Shown here one piece after another: positions 1 to 6,898 of a stretch of 8,781 bases of DNA; position 1 is the stretch's first letter; every line of letters starts with the position of its first letter. Origin of the DNA: Deltaproteobacteria bacterium (GTDB lineage Bacteria > Myxococcota_A > Polyangia > Polyangiales > Houyiibacteriaceae); the NCBI GenBank assembly GCA_027295555.1, contig JAPUKT010000275.1, positions 1 to 8,781 of the forward strand. Reading direction: 5' to 3'. A program made the position numbers and the translations under genes. The notes below the pieces were generated by a model. The model made no database searches. It was not told where the DNA came from and saw only the letters and a list, made by a program, of their open reading frames with translations.

Positions 1-384
1 ATGTTGGCAGCGCTCGAGTGGCTCGAGGTCGAATCCTCCAAGCTCAACCCAAAGACCCAGGACATCGCGCCGTGGATGGAGTCGTCGCGGATCGGCTTGA
101 TCCCCGTCCCGACACTCGCTTCTTCGCTGCCCCCCGCCCACGTCAGCAGCAGCCATCGCACGGGGACCGTGCTCAGCGTCTCGGCGCCGAGGCCAAGACC
201 TAGAGCGCCGATCGTCGTTCAGGATGCGGGCTCGGAGGCGACCCGCCATTGGGTGCAAATCACGCTTTTGCTCATCCTGTTGGGCGCTCTGGTCTTTTCC
301 GGGTACTGGTGGAAGCAGCAAAGGGGCGCTAACCAAGAAGCTCCCTCCTACGACCTCATCCTCGCCACAGAGCATGTCGACTAG
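1..384 (+). CDS. Protein of unknown function with one C-terminal membrane helix (5' end uncertain)
   Basis: I do not recognise this protein. The frame is open from the first base of the window, where an ATG happens to lie, so this may be the true start or the tail of a longer protein. Residues 1-35 look globular. Residues 36-72 are rich in Pro, Ser and Arg (including an RPRPR stretch) and look like a flexible linker. Residues 85-104 form one strong hydrophobic helix ending in YWWK, followed by a polar tail of about 23 residues. Globular part, linker and single helix is a layout common in single-pass signalling proteins, but no catalytic motif is visible. Codon third positions are GC-rich, which supports a real gene. 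It overlaps the sigma factor start by 11 bases, so translational coupling with the sigma/anti-sigma pair is likely. It could be a third member of that system or an unrelated neighbour. Confidence 0.6.
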   Translation: MLAALEWLEVESSKLNPKTQDIAPWMESSRIGLIPVPTLASSLPPAHVSSSHRTGTVLSVSAPRPRPRAPIVVQDAGSEATRHWVQITLLLILLGALVFSGYWWKQQRGANQEAPSYDLILATEHVD

Positions 385-943
385 CCCACCAAACCCGCAA
401 TCCACCGACGAAGAGCTGATGGAGGCCTACATCGGAGGCAACGACGAGGCGTTCCGACTGCTGTTCGAACGCTACGCGCCAATCCTCCTTCGGTTGACTC
501 GTCGGCACCTGCGTTCGGACGAGCTGGCCGAGGAGATCGTGCAGCAGACGTTCTTTCGACTCCACGGGGCCCGCAACGACTTCCGTCGAGGTTCGAAGCT
601 TCGGCCATGGGTCATGACCATCGCCATGAATCTCGTCCGCGAACACTGGCGGCGAAAGAAACGTCGGAAGACGACCTCGTTGGAGGTCGACACCCAAGCC
701 GCACCCGAAGCCGAGTTCATGCCCCTCGAGATTCAGGAGCGCTCGAAGCTCCTCCACGAGGCCCTCGAGAAGCTCCCGACCAGCCAGCGGGAGGTGATCG
801 AGCTCCACTGGTTTCAGGAGCGCCCCTACGCCGAGGTCGCTACAATTGTGGGCACTTCGGAGGGTGCTGTGCGCGTTCGCGCACATCGCGCATACGCAAC
901 TTTGAAACAATTACTGGTTTCGGAAATACGGGGTGATGAATGA
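374..943 (+). CDS. RNA polymerase ECF-family sigma factor (sigma-70 family)
   Basis: It directs RNA polymerase to a specific promoter set, probably in response to a stress sensed by the membrane protein encoded next. The 189-residue protein is typical ECF length. Region 2 spans about residues 23-100: a DEAFRLLFERY helix, the DELAEEIVQQTFFRLH segment that contacts the core enzyme and -10 element, then RPWVMTIAMNLVREHWRRKKRR. Region 4 spans about 130-184 with LPTSQREVIELHWF and the helix-turn-helix YAEVATIVGTSEGAVRVRAHRAY. No region 3 or C-terminal extension is present. I chose ATG 374 because family homology begins soon after it; extending to ATG 224 would add 50 residues read out of frame from the upstream membrane protein. 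No strong Shine-Dalgarno sequence precedes 374, consistent with coupling to the overlapping upstream gene. Its stop overlaps the next ATG (ATGA). The ECF subgroup and target promoter cannot be told from the sequence. Confidence 0.93.
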   Translation: MSTSPPNPQSTDEELMEAYIGGNDEAFRLLFERYAPILLRLTRRHLRSDELAEEIVQQTFFRLHGARNDFRRGSKLRPWVMTIAMNLVREHWRRKKRRKTTSLEVDTQAAPEAEFMPLEIQERSKLLHEALEKLPTSQREVIELHWFQERPYAEVATIVGTSEGAVRVRAHRAYATLKQLLVSEIRGDE

Positions 944-1668
944 CTAGAAGCAGCGATGGAGCAGGCCCCGACCCCGGCCTAGGCGATCGTCTGCGCGAGC
1001 TGGATCCGGCCGAGCAGCCGGCAAACGGCGAGCTCATCGATCGCATGTTCGCCAACGTGAAAGGTCAATGCGACAAGAGCGACAAGACCATTGTGGGGTT
1101 TTTTCGAAGTCGGTCGACGACCGTGCGACGGCTCATCGTCTTGGCCGTGTTCGCGATCCTGGGGGTCGCGGGCTGGTATAACCTCGCGCTCGTCGACGAA
1201 TCCGTTCGCGACCCGCAGTGGATTGCGACACTCGTCGTCTTTTTCGTTCTTCTGATCGTTGCCATGATGATGGTCACGCGCCCCGTACATTGGCCGGAGC
1301 TCCCGCGTTGGCAGATCGCGTGCCTCGTGGGCGTCGCGGTTGGCGCCACGGTCCTCGCCGCCTTTTGGCCGGGTGCAGGCGCGTACGCGGCCACGCACGA
1401 GCACGGCAGCGGCATGATGGCAGGCGCATGCATGGGCTTTGGACTGCTGCTTGGCGTCCCCGTCTATGCGTCGCTCCGATTGGTCGACCGAGGGAATGCC
1501 TTTGGCAGCTTGGTCGCTGCGGCGGCCGCTGGGCTTGCAGGAAATTTCGTGCTGAAGGCTCACTGCGCCATCGACACCACGGGGCACGTGCTTCTCGGCC
1601 ACGCATCGGTCGCTGTCCTATTCGTGTTGGGTTTAGGGTTGGTTCACCGCTGGATTCCGTCTAAATAG
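940..1668 (+). CDS. Six-helix membrane protein, probable anti-sigma factor (NrsF/DUF1109-like)
   Basis: This is probably the inner-membrane anti-sigma factor that holds the upstream ECF factor inactive. The 242-residue protein has a soluble N-terminus of about 60 residues, suitable for binding sigma in the cytoplasm, followed by six hydrophobic segments near residues 65-82, 94-113, 125-142, 160-179, 187-204 and 220-236. N-terminal soluble region plus six helices is the architecture of NrsF/DUF1109 anti-sigma factors, described in Caulobacter with SigF. Cysteines lie at 44, 128, 164 and 209. C209 sits in a His-Cys pair followed by H216 and H221, and C164 lies in a Gly/Met-rich helix. NrsF works through conserved cysteines in metal and redox stress, so C164 and C209 are candidate sensors here (inference). 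The start overlaps the sigma stop by 4 bases, and GGGGTGA lies just upstream as a ribosome site. Family assignment rests on architecture and context. Confidence 0.75.
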   Translation: MTRSSDGAGPDPGLGDRLRELDPAEQPANGELIDRMFANVKGQCDKSDKTIVGFFRSRSTTVRRLIVLAVFAILGVAGWYNLALVDESVRDPQWIATLVVFFVLLIVAMMMVTRPVHWPELPRWQIACLVGVAVGATVLAAFWPGAGAYAATHEHGSGMMAGACMGFGLLLGVPVYASLRLVDRGNAFGSLVAAAAAGLAGNFVLKAHCAIDTTGHVLLGHASVAVLFVLGLGLVHRWIPSK

Positions 1669-1723
1669 GCGGTAATGCTCTCGGAGCGGATCAGGCTATG
1701 CTTCCCGGCCCGAGGAGAGATCA
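1669..1723 (+). promoter_or_regulatory. Short gap before the glutamine synthetase-like gene, possible weak promoter
   Basis: This 55-base stretch separates the sigma/anti-sigma genes from the five-gene operon. It contains TATGCT at 1697-1702, which matches 4 of 6 positions of a sigma-70 -10 box, but no -35 box is convincing at 16-18 bases upstream. No terminator hairpin is visible for the upstream genes, so read-through is possible. An ECF-type promoter cannot be excluded because the recognition sequence of this sigma is unknown. Confidence 0.25.
1712..1717 (+). promoter_or_regulatory. Strong ribosome binding site deciding a GTG start
   Basis: GAGGAG lies 6 bases before GTG 1724. No in-frame ATG is available near the conserved N-terminus, so this site fixes the GTG as the start of the glutamine synthetase-like gene. 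Confidence 0.8.
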
Positions 1724-3079
1724 GTGAGCGAACAGCTGCGGCGCGACTTCAACGACAAGGGCATCAAGAAGGTCAAAGTTGGCGGGTTCGACATCGACGG
1801 AGTCCTTCGCGGCAAGTACATCAGCTTGGATAAGTTTTGGTCGGCGCTGGAGAAGGGCTTCGGCTTCTGCGATGTGATCTTCGGCTGGGACATCAACGAC
1901 CAGTTGTACGACAACGCCAAGGTCACCGGCTGGGACACCGGCTACCCGGATGCGCTCGCCCAAATCGATGCGTCCACGATGCGCGTCTTGCCGTACGCCC
2001 CGGACACTGCGCACTTCTTGGTCGACTTCTACACACAGGACGGCCAGCAACATCCGGCCTGTCCTCGGGGCTTGCTCAAATCGATCAACCAGCGGGCACT
2101 CGACGCCGGCTTCAGGAGCAAGCTCTCGGCCGAGTTCGAGTTTTGGGTGTTCCAGGAGACTCCGGACACGCTCCACGAGAAGGGGTTTCGCGATTTGCAG
2201 CCCCTGAGCCCGGGCATGTTCGGCTACTCCTGGCTGCGTGAAGGCCAGCATCAACTCCTGGTCGACGACATCTTGGATACGTGCGCAGCCTACGATATCG
2301 ACGTGGAGACCCTCCACACGGAGACAGGTCCGGGAGTATGGGAAGCCGCCCTGCAATACGATGATGTCGTGGCTGCTGCTGACAAAGCCGCGCTCTTCAA
2401 GACTACGCTCAAACAGATCTGCGATCGCCACGGCTACACGGTCACCTTCATGGCGAAATGGAACCCCGACCTGCCCGGGTCGGGCGGTCACCTCCACCAA
2501 AGCCTCTGGGACGCGGGGGGTCAGATCAATCTCTTCACTGCGGCAGAGAGCGACACCCTGAGCGAAACGGGCCTGCACTATCTCGGCGGCTTGGTCACCT
2601 TGGCGCCCGAGCTCACCGCCCTTTATTCGCCGTTCGTCAACAGCTACAAGCGTTACGTGCCTGGCGTCTGGGCGCCTCTCACAGCTTCTTGGGGAATCGA
2701 AAACCGCACTTGCGGGGCCCGCGTAATCCTAGGGCCGAGCGATCACGCCGCCCGCATCGAGTTCCGACAAACGGCCGCGGACATCAATCCTTACATAGCC
2801 ATTGCGAGCTGCCTCGGCTCCGGGCTTCACGGGGTGGCGCAGGGAATCACCCCACCCCCCATGACCTCGGGCGATGCAACGCACGACATCGATCCGTCGC
2901 TCGCCCTCCCGCCGACACTCGAAGCCGCAGTCGACCGGCTCCGGGAAAGCAAGGCCGCCCGCGACGTGCTTGGCGATGATTTCATCGACCACTACGTCCG
3001 CACCAGGGATTGGGAGTGTCGGGAGTATCGAAAGTCCGTGAGCGAATGGGAGCTCCGACGATACTTCGAGTCCGCATAG
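1724..3079 (+). CDS. Glutamine synthetase-family ligase, probably a gamma-glutamyl-amine ligase rather than GlnA
   Basis: It is an ATP-dependent ligase of the glutamine synthetase fold, expected to activate a carboxylate (probably glutamate) as acyl phosphate and join it to an amine. The 451-residue length fits the short dodecameric type. The N-terminal beta-grasp part (about 15-105) contains FDIDGVLRGKYIS. The catalytic domain keeps the metal-binding glutamates E137 and E139 (EFEF), E200 and E207 (ETGPGVWE), H256 in GSGGHLHQS, R310 in NSYKR, N327-R328, R333, and R344/E346/R348 in RIEFR. Two positions differ from ammonia-using enzymes. The Glu of GYEAP (E327 in Salmonella numbering), which deprotonates ammonium, is W316 here (GVWAP). 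The Asn of NGSGMH is P251. Such changes occur in gamma-glutamylpolyamine-type ligases (PuuA, GlnA3). The exact amine is unknown. Start is GTG 1724 with GAGGAG 6 bases upstream. No adenylylation tyrosine motif was recognised. It is first in the five-gene operon. Confidence 0.85.
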   Translation: MSEQLRRDFNDKGIKKVKVGGFDIDGVLRGKYISLDKFWSALEKGFGFCDVIFGWDINDQLYDNAKVTGWDTGYPDALAQIDASTMRVLPYAPDTAHFLVDFYTQDGQQHPACPRGLLKSINQRALDAGFRSKLSAEFEFWVFQETPDTLHEKGFRDLQPLSPGMFGYSWLREGQHQLLVDDILDTCAAYDIDVETLHTETGPGVWEAALQYDDVVAAADKAALFKTTLKQICDRHGYTVTFMAKWNPDLPGSGGHLHQSLWDAGGQINLFTAAESDTLSETGLHYLGGLVTLAPELTALYSPFVNSYKRYVPGVWAPLTASWGIENRTCGARVILGPSDHAARIEFRQTAADINPYIAIASCLGSGLHGVAQGITPPPMTSGDATHDIDPSLALPPTLEAAVDRLRESKAARDVLGDDFIDHYVRTRDWECREYRKSVSEWELRRYFESA

Positions 3080-3090
3080 CGAGGTAAACG

Positions 3091-4797
3091 ATGCTGAAGC
3101 GCCTGTTCTCAGACCGCCCTCTTCGCCTGCCGCACATCAAACCGTACGTTCCGCGCCCGAGCGATCCCTCGATCTTCTGGTTCAACAGCGAGCGCAACGA
3201 CATCGTGTCGGACGTCGTCAATCGAATCTGCAGTGCACAAGAGACCGATCGTACCCGGCTCGAGATGGCCCTCAACGATGCCGCCTTCCACGAGATTCGA
3301 CGCCTCGAGAGCCAGCGTGACGAGGAAGCAAGGGATCGGCTCGGATACTGGCGTTCGATGATCCGGCGCATCGGTAAGATGGACGACACCGAGCAGCGTC
3401 GCGTGCTTCACACGATCGTGGCCAACATGGCGCGAGACGTAGCCGGCAACTTCGATCCTCGCGTGTACCGCTTCGCTCGCCAAGCCGTGCCGCGACTGGT
3501 CGCAGGGGTCATGGAGCCACGGCGGTTCACACGCAGCTTCACCGCACCCCAGTCCGAGGTACTCACTCGGGTGCTACGCGTACAGGGTGACATCGACCAC
3601 CTGCAGTACCTTCAGTCCGAAGGAAGCCTCGTTTTCGTTCCTACCCACTCGTCGAATCTCGACTCGATCGTGCTCGCCCAAGCACTCGAGGTGTGCGGAC
3701 TTCCGCCTGTCGTCTACGGGGCCGGCAAGAACCTCTTCACGAACCTGATCATCAGCTTCTTCATGCACAATCTCGGCGCATATCGAGTCGATCGCCGTAT
3801 TCGCGTGCAGCTCTACAAAGAAGTGCTGAAGCTCTACTCCCAAGTGATGATCGAGCGTGGCTATCACTCGCTCTTCTTCCCCGCGGGCACGCGAAGCCGC
3901 TCCGGAATGATCGAGCGGCGTCTGAAGCTCGGCCTGCTCGGCTCCGCCGTGGAGGCGTTCACGACAAATCGCGTGCGACGCGTGGATCGTCCCGTGTGGT
4001 TCGTCCCGACGACGATCAACTACGCGCTAGTGCTCGAAGCAGAGACACTCATCCGAGATTGGCTTACCGAAGAAGGCAAAGCCCGCTACATCATCGAAGA
4101 CGACGAGTTCTCCCGGATCGATCGTTGGGTCGCGTTCTTCCGCAAGGTGATCGGAATGCGGGGCGCTTGCATCATTCGGTTTGGCGAGCCCATCGACCCA
4201 TTCGGAAACCTCGTCGACGGCAAAGGAGCGTCGCTCAGCCCCGCAGGCCACACGATCGACCCTGGCGGGTACGTAGAGAGCCGAGGCACATCTGTCGTCG
4301 ATGTGGCTCGAGACGCCGCATACACGCGAGATCTCGGAATGGTGCTCGCAGAGCGGTACGAACGGGACACCGTCTTGATGAGCACCCAGGTGGTGGGACA
4401 CGTTCTGTTTCGGCACCTCGTGCAGGCGACTCCGGGGATGGACCTTTTCGCGCGTCTCCGACTCAGGAACGAAATCAGCATCGATCGGAATGTCATTCAC
4501 AAGGACCTTGGCGAGGCACGCGATAGGCTCGTCGCGCTCGAATCGAAGGGCGACGTCCGGGTCAGCGACATCGTGCGCGAAGATCCGCCAGACCAACTGC
4601 TGGAGCGGGGTCTCAAATTTTGGGACGGCTACCACGACTCCACAGCAGCCAGCCTCCAGGGCGATCGCGTCCTGCTATGCGATCCGTCGCTGCTCCTCTA
4701 CTACCAGAACAGGCTGGTGTCGTTCGCCGAGCGAATCGCCGATAGCGAGCAGATGCTTGCCGCCTCCGAGATCGCAGCATTGGGGGTTCACCGATGA
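3091..4797 (+). CDS. PlsB/DHAPAT-type glycerophosphate acyltransferase
   Basis: It probably transfers a fatty acyl group to glycerol 3-phosphate or dihydroxyacetone phosphate at the membrane, the first step of glycerolipid synthesis. The 568-residue protein has an N-terminal region (1-170) without recognised motifs, an acyltransferase domain at about 175-365 and a C-terminal helical region (about 400-568) containing a DTVLMSTQVVGHVLF segment like that of PlsB and animal DHAP acyltransferases. Motif I is HSSNLD with H186 and D191 (HX4D). Motif II contains GAGKNLF and the LGAYRVDRR block (228-236). Motif III is FFPAGTRSRSG (262-272). Motif IV includes VPTTINY (305-311). In motif III the usual Glu (FPEGTRSR) is A265, a notable departure at a position linked to glycerophosphate binding. 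It is shorter than E. coli PlsB (807 residues). GAGG at 3081-3084 lies 6 bases before ATG 3091. The gene is 11 bases downstream of the ligase and shares ATGA with the next gene. Confidence 0.82.
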   Translation: MLKRLFSDRPLRLPHIKPYVPRPSDPSIFWFNSERNDIVSDVVNRICSAQETDRTRLEMALNDAAFHEIRRLESQRDEEARDRLGYWRSMIRRIGKMDDTEQRRVLHTIVANMARDVAGNFDPRVYRFARQAVPRLVAGVMEPRRFTRSFTAPQSEVLTRVLRVQGDIDHLQYLQSEGSLVFVPTHSSNLDSIVLAQALEVCGLPPVVYGAGKNLFTNLIISFFMHNLGAYRVDRRIRVQLYKEVLKLYSQVMIERGYHSLFFPAGTRSRSGMIERRLKLGLLGSAVEAFTTNRVRRVDRPVWFVPTTINYALVLEAETLIRDWLTEEGKARYIIEDDEFSRIDRWVAFFRKVIGMRGACIIRFGEPIDPFGNLVDGKGASLSPAGHTIDPGGYVESRGTSVVDVARDAAYTRDLGMVLAERYERDTVLMSTQVVGHVLFRHLVQATPGMDLFARLRLRNEISIDRNVIHKDLGEARDRLVALESKGDVRVSDIVREDPPDQLLERGLKFWDGYHDSTAASLQGDRVLLCDPSLLLYYQNRLVSFAERIADSEQMLAASEIAALGVHR

Positions 4798-5726
4798 GCC
4801 TCCGGGTCGGCGTGGTTGGCGCAGGTGGGTTCGGGCAAGCGATCGCCCGCGCGAGCGCGCGCCACGGGCACGACGTCGTCTTGTGGAGCCGCCAAAAACG
4901 CTCGCTTCCTGAGCCGATCCGATCGTCGACGGCGGTCGCCGACATGAAGGATCGCGAGCTGATCTTCCTGGCGGCTCCTGCGCGGCACGCAACGAGCCTC
5001 GCGGATCAGCTCGGCAAGGTCGTCGATGGACGACATCTGATCGTCCACATCAGTCGAGGCCTCATCGGCGCCGAGCTCAAAACCATCACGACGGTGCTTC
5101 GGGAGCACACGGCCGCGCGTCGCCTTGGCGCGCTCGCGGGCCCCTTGGTCGCCGATGCGCTTGCCGAAGGACGACCGAGCGGCGCGATCCTCGGAACGGG
5201 GTTTCCAGAGGTGACCGAGATGGTTCGCGAAGCCCTCGGCGGCGAGCTCCGACTCTACGACACCAAAGACGTGGTGGGCGTGCAACTGGCTAGCGCTACG
5301 GTCGGCTTTCTGACGGTGGTGCTCGCGTTCGCGCAAGCGAGCGGCGCCGAGCCAGGCACGCTCGCGGTCTTGGCGACCCGCGGCATGGTCGAGGTCTCAC
5401 GAATCGGTCAGACACTCGGTGCCAACGAGGAAACCTTTATGGGGCTCGCCGGCCTCGGAGACTTGATCGCAGCCGTGGCTGGTGACGAGCGAGCCGAATC
5501 CCGATTGGGCCGCGCAATGGCGCAAGGGGGAAACCTCGCAGACGCAGTCGCCCAGGCGGGCCAGTACGTGGAGGGCATCGAAGTCGCCCGGCATCTGATG
5601 GAGCACGCCCGCCGGCTTGGACTGGAAACGCCGATCTCCTCGGTCTTCGTCGAGGTCTCGAACGGACGCATCGGCCCCGACGACGCAATCCGCGCCCTAA
5701 TGGGGAGGCGCGTAAGTAAAGAATGA
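4794..5726 (+). CDS. GpsA-like NAD(P)-dependent dehydrogenase lacking canonical catalytic residues
   Basis: It belongs to the glycerol-3-phosphate dehydrogenase (GpsA) superfamily, with an N-terminal Rossmann domain and a C-terminal helical domain in 310 residues, close to the usual 330. The nucleotide motif GAGGFG (9-14) is intact, and GVQL (162-165), TRGMVEVSRIG and FMGLAGLGDL (215-224) align well with E. coli GpsA. The substrate site does not. The catalytic Lys of GGAVKN is V170 in ASATVG. The Arg and Asn of the SRN phosphate-binding motif become A234 and E235. The TKGL lysine becomes R88 (SRGL), and SGPTFAKE becomes AGPLVADA. These alignments are by eye from memory of the E. coli sequence. 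It may therefore act on a different ketone, such as a lipid-linked one, or be catalytically impaired. The start shares ATGA with the acyltransferase stop, and its own stop shares ATGA with the alcohol dehydrogenase. It should not be taken as the cell's GpsA without testing. Confidence 0.8.
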   Translation: MSLRVGVVGAGGFGQAIARASARHGHDVVLWSRQKRSLPEPIRSSTAVADMKDRELIFLAAPARHATSLADQLGKVVDGRHLIVHISRGLIGAELKTITTVLREHTAARRLGALAGPLVADALAEGRPSGAILGTGFPEVTEMVREALGGELRLYDTKDVVGVQLASATVGFLTVVLAFAQASGAEPGTLAVLATRGMVEVSRIGQTLGANEETFMGLAGLGDLIAAVAGDERAESRLGRAMAQGGNLADAVAQAGQYVEGIEVARHLMEHARRLGLETPISSVFVEVSNGRIGPDDAIRALMGRRVSKE

Positions 5727-6898
5727 CAGGGACCCGAAATCTCGTTTTGTGGAGCTTCCCTACGCGGATCGTCTTTGGCGAAGGCGCAGCCACGCAGTGC
5801 GGCGTCGAGGTACACGAGCTCGCGGGAAAGCGCGCGCTCCTGGTCGCCGACGAGGGCATCGAGGCCGCAGGGTTGCTCGCCCCGGTTCGTGGCGCCCTCG
5901 ATGCGGCTGGAATCGCTCACGAAACGGTCCTCGACATCTCGTCGAACCCGCTCGAGTCCGAAGTGCTGGGCGCAGCACGTGCGTACGATACCTTCAAGGC
6001 GGACATCATCGTCGGCGTAGGCGGCGGGAGCGTCCTCGATGTTGCCAAGCTCGTCCGGCTCGCCGTCACGCACCCGGCGCCGCTGGCCCAATACGACGAC
6101 TCCATCGGTGGAAGCGAAAACATCGTAGGCCCGTTGCCACCGATGGTCGCGATTCCGACGACGGCCGGCACTGGCAGTGAAGTCGGTCGGAGCGGGGTCG
6201 TCACGATCCAAACCACCAACCGCAAGACTGTCATTTTCTCGCCGCTGCTCTTGCCCGACGTCGCGATCCTGGACCCGGGGATGACCCAAACGATGCCGCC
6301 CATGATGACGGCTGCGACCGGAATGGACGCTCTCACTCACTGTATCGAGGCCTATTGTTCGGTGGGTGATCACCCGATGGCCGACGCGATCGCGCTCGGA
6401 GGGGTTCGCCTTTGTCATCGATCGCTGCAAACCGCAGTCGAGAATGCCGCGGATTTGAAGGCGCGCGGGGAAATGCTGAAAGCCGGCATGATGGGCGCCG
6501 TCGCCTTTCAAAAGGGCCTTGGCGCGTGTCACTCGCTGGCGCATCCTCTCTCGACGGAGTTCGGGATGCACCACGGCCTCGCCAACGCGATCTGTTTGCC
6601 CGCAGTGCTCGACTTCAACCGAAGCGCGATTCCGGACCGAATCGCCGAAGTCGCCAGGCAGCTCGGCGTGCGAAGCGACGAGGCCAGCACGCTGTCTTTC
6701 GAGTGCGCGGGCGCAGTTCGAGCGCTGCGGAGCACGATCGAGCTGCCATCGGATTTGCGTTCCCAGGGGATCGAGGAAAGCGATCTGCCGCAGCTTGCTG
6801 CGTTGGCTTACGCGGACCCGTGCCACCAGCTAAACCCTCGGAGCTGCTCGCAAGACGATCTGCTCGCGCTCTATCATGCGTGCCTAGACGATGCGTAA
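5723..6898 (+). CDS. Iron-containing (group III) alcohol dehydrogenase
   Basis: It is an NAD(P)-dependent alcohol/aldehyde or ketone oxidoreductase of the Fe-ADH family, cytoplasmic, 391 residues as is usual. The N-terminal nucleotide-binding domain contains VFGEGA (17-22) and the GGGSVLDVAK motif (100-109), followed by IPTTAGTGSE (144-153). The C-terminal metal domain has TGMDALTH with D202 and H206, and GACHSLAH with H270. H284 follows in GMHHGLAN, 14 residues after H270. These match the metal ligands Asp196, His200, His263 and His277 of FucO, so the active site is complete. Substrate cannot be read from the sequence; the family includes 1,3-propanediol, butanol, lactaldehyde and phosphonoacetaldehyde enzymes. 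It overlaps the GpsA-like gene by 4 bases and the DciA gene by 8, so it is co-translated with them, which suggests a shared pathway with the acyltransferase and GpsA-like proteins (inference). Confidence 0.9.
   Translation: MTGTRNLVLWSFPTRIVFGEGAATQCGVEVHELAGKRALLVADEGIEAAGLLAPVRGALDAAGIAHETVLDISSNPLESEVLGAARAYDTFKADIIVGVGGGSVLDVAKLVRLAVTHPAPLAQYDDSIGGSENIVGPLPPMVAIPTTAGTGSEVGRSGVVTIQTTNRKTVIFSPLLLPDVAILDPGMTQTMPPMMTAATGMDALTHCIEAYCSVGDHPMADAIALGGVRLCHRSLQTAVENAADLKARGEMLKAGMMGAVAFQKGLGACHSLAHPLSTEFGMHHGLANAICLPAVLDFNRSAIPDRIAEVARQLGVRSDEASTLSFECAGAVRALRSTIELPSDLRSQGIEESDLPQLAALAYADPCHQLNPRSCSQDDLLALYHACLDDA

Noticed and set aside
224..373. Upstream ATG extension of the sigma factor
   Set aside because: It would add 50 residues overlapping the upstream gene in another frame, without sigma homology; ATG 374 gives the normal ECF length.
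979..1602. Minus-strand open frame (207 codons) opposite the anti-sigma gene
   Set aside because: Charged, motif-free composition opposite a membrane protein gene; typical shadow.
1721..2578. Minus-strand open frame (285 codons) opposite the glutamine synthetase-like gene
   Set aside because: No recognisable motif, fully antisense to a gene with conserved active-site residues; explained by GC-rich codon usage.
3693..4526. Plus-strand open frame (277 codons) inside the acyltransferase gene
   Set aside because: Out of frame with the motif-bearing protein, very Arg/Ser-rich and without domains; a frame shadow.
5408..6826. Long open frame on the minus strand (472 codons) across the GpsA-like and alcohol dehydrogenase genes
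   Set aside because: It lies antisense to two genes with clear motifs, has no recognisable domain and an Arg-rich composition typical of shadows in GC-rich DNA.
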